In this document: positions 41,232-43,314 of the stretch, piece by piece | Layout: each line of letters starts with the position of its first letter | Position numbering within the stretch: the stretch's first letter is position 1 | Source: Bacteroidota bacterium | GTDB lineage: Bacteria; Bacteroidota; Bacteroidia; Bacteroidales; VadinHA17 | Length of the DNA stretch: 43,314 nucleotides | Direction of reading: 5' to 3' | NCBI GenBank assembly: GCA_025350595.1 | Contig: JANXXP010000146.1 | Location: 1-43,314 of the forward strand | Made by a program: the position numbers and the translations under genes | The notes under the pieces: generated by a model | What the model was told of the DNA's origin: nothing | The model's input: only the letters and a program-made list of their open reading frames with translations | Database searches by the model: none

Positions 41232-42608
41232 CTATTTCCTTTCGAGCTTTACAGTAAAATGTCTCATAAGAGGCGCTTCCCATTTTATTGAGACTCCGCG
41301 TTTAATATTATTTCTTCTTTCAAAAACATTCCCGGCAACAGCTGCAACATAATCCATGTGGTTATTTGTATAGACTCTTCTGGGTATTGCAAGCCTTACC
41401 ATTTCAAGTTCAGGATACCTGTTTTCACGGGTCTCGGGATCTCTGTCAGCCATGAGTGCGCCAATCTCAACTCCTCTTAAACCGCCTTCTATATATAGCT
41501 CAATAGCAAGTGTCTGGGCGGGAAATTCTTCTTTTGGAATTTCCTGCAGAAACTTCTTTGCATCAATAAAAATTGCATGTCCGCCAAAAGGCTCTAGAAT
41601 AGGTATTCCATAGTCCTTCAGCTTTTTTCCAAGGCAGGCAACCTGATTAATGCGTGATTCCAGATAATCAAATTCAGTTCCCTCATAAAGTCCCTGTGCA
41701 AGCGCGTTCATGTCGCGTCCCGACATTCCGCCATAAGTTATAAATCCTTCGTATATAATGTTGAAAGTCGAAGCCTGACGAAATAATTCTTCATCCCTGA
41801 ATCCGATGAATCCACCCATATTTACAATTGCGTCTTTCTTCGAGCTCATTGTCATTCCATCGGCATATGAGAACATTTCACGAACTATTTCCCTGATATC
41901 TTTTTCAGCATAACCCTCTTCCCTTGTTTTGATAAAGTATGCATTTTCAGCAAAACGTGCAGAATCAATGATGAACTTCACTCCATATCTTTTCGAGAGC
42001 TTCCCTACTTCTCTGAGATTTTCCATGCTTACAGGTTGTCCGCCCCCTGTATTATTAGTTATTGTAACAATTATGCATGAAATTTTATCAGCCGGATTGT
42101 TTTTAAGAACATTTTCAAGTTTTGTGATGTCTACATTTCCCTTAAATGGATGCCAGGCAGTAATATCATAAGCAATATCAATGGTACAATCAACAGCTTG
42201 CGCCTTTCTGAATTCAATATGCCCTTTGGTTGTGTCGAAGTGGGAATTGCCTGGAACCAGGTCTCCTTCTTTAACCAGGACTGAGAACAGAACATTTTCA
42301 GCAGCTCTTCCCTGGTGAGTTGGAAGATAATAGTTAAATCCGGTTATATCATTTATTGCATCTTTTAATTTGTAATACGACGAAGCTCCGGCATAACTCT
42401 CATCTCCAACCATCATTGATGACCATTGTTTATCGCTCATCGCACCTGTCCCTGAATCTGTAAGCAGATCAATAAAAACCTGTTCAGATTTCAGGTTGAA
42501 AAGATTGTATGATGCCTCTTTTATCCAGCTTTCTCTTTGTTCTCTTGTGCTTTTGTATATATTTTCAACCATCTTTATTTTAAATGGTTCTGTGAATGGT
42601 AGGATCAT
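41232..42608 (-). CDS. tnaA: Tryptophanase
   Basis: 458 residues of the beta-eliminating lyase family. LLTDSGTGAMSDKQW, PTHQGRAAENV, and the cofactor Lys in MTMSSKKDAIVNMGG are clear. It resembles tryptophanase and not tyrosine phenol-lyase: FDTTKGH keeps the Trp-type Asp, GVEIGAL replaces the phenol-lyase Arg position, and the C-terminus has RHFTVKL with the tryptophanase His. It cleaves tryptophan to indole, pyruvate and ammonia. It stands alone with no tnaC-like leader or tnaB permease seen. The ATG at 42608 fits the family start (TEPFKIK). Confidence 0.93.
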   Translation of the reverse strand: MILPFTEPFKIKMVENIYKSTREQRESWIKEASYNLFNLKSEQVFIDLLTDSGTGAMSDKQWSSMMVGDESYAGASSYYKLKDAINDITGFNYYLPTHQGRAAENVLFSVLVKEGDLVPGNSHFDTTKGHIEFRKAQAVDCTIDIAYDITAWHPFKGNVDITKLENVLKNNPADKISCIIVTITNNTGGGQPVSMENLREVGKLSKRYGVKFIIDSARFAENAYFIKTREEGYAEKDIREIVREMFSYADGMTMSSKKDAIVNMGGFIGFRDEELFRQASTFNIIYEGFITYGGMSGRDMNALAQGLYEGTEFDYLESRINQVACLGKKLKDYGIPILEPFGGHAIFIDAKKFLQEIPKEEFPAQTLAIELYIEGGLRGVEIGALMADRDPETRENRYPELEMVRLAIPRRVYTNNHMDYVAAVAGNVFERRNNIKRGVSIKWEAPLMRHFTVKLERK

Positions 42609-43036
42609 AATTGTAAAGATTAGAAGATAATTTAATAAATTGAAAGTTGTTAAAAATCAGTTACTAACTTTTAAATTCATTCTATCCCCGTTTTTGCCCA
42701 ACTCTTTTAGCCCCCGTGCCCCCCCCCCCCCCAAAAAAAGGTAAATACAGCGTATGTCGTTAATATTATTGATGTTACAAGAATTAGCTCCCCCTTGGGG
42801 GGATGGGGGTGATTTACGTTTGGGATGAATCTTTGGGTTAAAACGAATCTATAAAGTTTAGATTCTAAAGTCTTCCGGAAAAGAAATCTCTGTTTTTAAT
42901 ATTTTTATATATATCAAACAGGTAATTTGCCGTTATAGTAAACCTGGTCTTCAATTTTGAAATCATTTTTGCAAAATTAAAAGTATTTTGTGATATATTC
43001 AACCGGGAAATGGTTTAATAATAATTAAGGAAGGTA
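42609..43036. other. Long intergenic region with poly-C tract and assembly-suspect end
   Basis: About 428 bases with no gene recognised. It holds a run of 14 C at 42719-42732 followed by 7 A, and a short G/C palindrome CCCCCTTGGGGG near 42790-42801. The right end grades from AT-rich DNA into GC-rich DNA near 43030-43040. The homopolymer and the composition switch make this stretch the least reliable part of the window. Confidence 0.6.
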
Positions 43037-43231
43037 TGCGTTGACTATCTCTCGGTCGACCCCTACTGGGCCAACCAATTGCCCGCGCATCGGGCGCTGC
43101 TAGCAAACCGGGTGATCGTGCTGGAGGGGCTGGACTTGCGTGAGATAAAGGCGGGCGGCTACGAGTTGCTCTGCCTGCCGCTGAAGCTGGTGGGCGCGGA
43201 TGGCGCACCCGCACGGGCGGCGCTGCGGTGA
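43037..43231 (+). CDS. Cyclase-family (kynurenine formamidase-like) protein, C-terminal fragment from a different genome
   Basis: The frame entering at the composition switch reads VDYLSVDPYWANQLPAHRAL, then VIVLEGLDLREI, YELLCLPLKLVGADGAPARA and a TGA at 43229. These are the last ~64 residues of a cyclase-family (PF04199) hydrolase. LEGLDLR, YELLCLPLKLVGADGAPAR is very characteristic. Codon use is strongly GC-rich, unlike every other gene in the window. It has no start here and the preceding bases are from an unrelated AT-rich context, so it is a joined fragment. Confidence 0.75.
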   Translation, partial: CVDYLSVDPYWANQLPAHRALLANRVIVLEGLDLREIKAGGYELLCLPLKLVGADGAPARAALR

Positions 43232-43257
43232 CGACAGATTGGTTATAACGGAGGGCT

Positions 43258-43314
43258 ATGGGCATCATTCTGGGGTTGATGGCGGCAGTAGGCTGGGGGT
43301 CGGCGGATTTTGTG
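43258..43314 (+). CDS. EamA/DMT-type transporter, N-terminal fragment (3' truncated)
   Basis: The frame opens at ATG 43258 with GGAGGG just before it and reads MGIILGLMAAVGWGSADF, a hydrophobic first helix with the GWGSADF pattern of drug/metabolite exporters. It runs off the window edge after 19 codons. It follows the cyclase-family end by 26 bases in the same GC-rich composition, so the two probably belong to one foreign operon. Confidence 0.5.
   Translation, partial: MGIILGLMAAVGWGSADFV

Noticed and set aside
41232-42608. Tyrosine phenol-lyase as an alternative for the tryptophanase
   Set aside because: Residues in the substrate pocket (FDTT Asp, VEIG in place of the phenol-lyase Arg region, C-terminal RHFT His) fit tryptophanase.
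42999-43268. Leftward 89-codon frame in the GC-rich end
   Set aside because: It is a shadow of the rightward cyclase-family end, which has clear homology. Proline/arginine-rich low-complexity translation is typical of antisense frames in GC-rich DNA.

Overview
The window is almost entirely an AT-rich stretch of a strictly anaerobic, fermentative Bacteroidota genome, most likely Bacteroidales-like and probably a metagenome contig. The reasons are the neighbours yicC-gmk-nadD, a FtsX/MacB-type permease about 790 residues long, TAnnTTTG-like promoter boxes, secreted GH9 and C69 enzymes, and the lack of any respiratory or oxygen-dependent gene. The last ~275 bases are clearly GC-richer and encode the end of a cyclase-family protein and the start of an EamA-type transporter. 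They look like another organism (Chloroflexota-like is a guess), so the contig is probably chimeric near 43030-43040.

Layout. 1-9253: housekeeping and accessory genes (SpoIIE phosphatase end, beta-CASP nuclease, YgjP peptidase, GH9-deacetylase fusion, beta carbonic anhydrase, membrane phosphoesterase), then a decaying accessory patch with a dinD stub, a DUF1801 gene, an internally deleted rhuM and a NUDIX gene. 9264-25349: an [FeFe]-hydrogenase regulon. Leftward lie a [2Fe-2S] thioredoxin-like ferredoxin, a sensory-type hydrogenase with a PAS domain and a SpoIIE phosphatase. Rightward lie hydC-hydB-hydA, a hydrogenase-like protein fused to a histidine kinase, a lone receiver, a receiver-kinase, rex and a ribF-like gene. 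Leftward again come a TM1266-like regulator, hydG and hydE; hydF is not here. 25395-35524: a C69 dipeptidase and an amino-acid or 2-oxoacid fermentation set (ADP-forming acyl-CoA synthetase, ACT protein, phenylacetate-CoA ligase family enzyme, aminotransferase, four-subunit 2-oxoacid:ferredoxin oxidoreductase). 35725-42608: ABC permease, a small secreted protein, nadD, gmk, yicC and tryptophanase.

How it works together (inference). Peptides and amino acids are deaminated, and the 2-oxoacids are oxidised to acyl-CoA with reduced ferredoxin. Acyl-CoA yields ATP through the ADP-forming synthetase. Ferredoxin and NADH would meet at the HydABC-type complex. Rex, a NADH/NAD+ sensor, is encoded in the locus and near-consensus Rex operators lie upstream of hydC and of the receiver gene, suggesting redox-controlled autoregulation.

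The most striking point is the chemistry of the three H-cluster proteins. All lack the proton-relay cysteine of the first H-cluster motif (Ala, Asn and Asp instead). HydA itself keeps the four cluster cysteines but has lost both proton-path glutamates and the second-motif lysine. Two paralogous sensor-like proteins are wired to two different outputs, PAS plus phosphatase and a direct histidine kinase. This may be a two-branch H2 or redox signalling system around an atypical HydABC complex.
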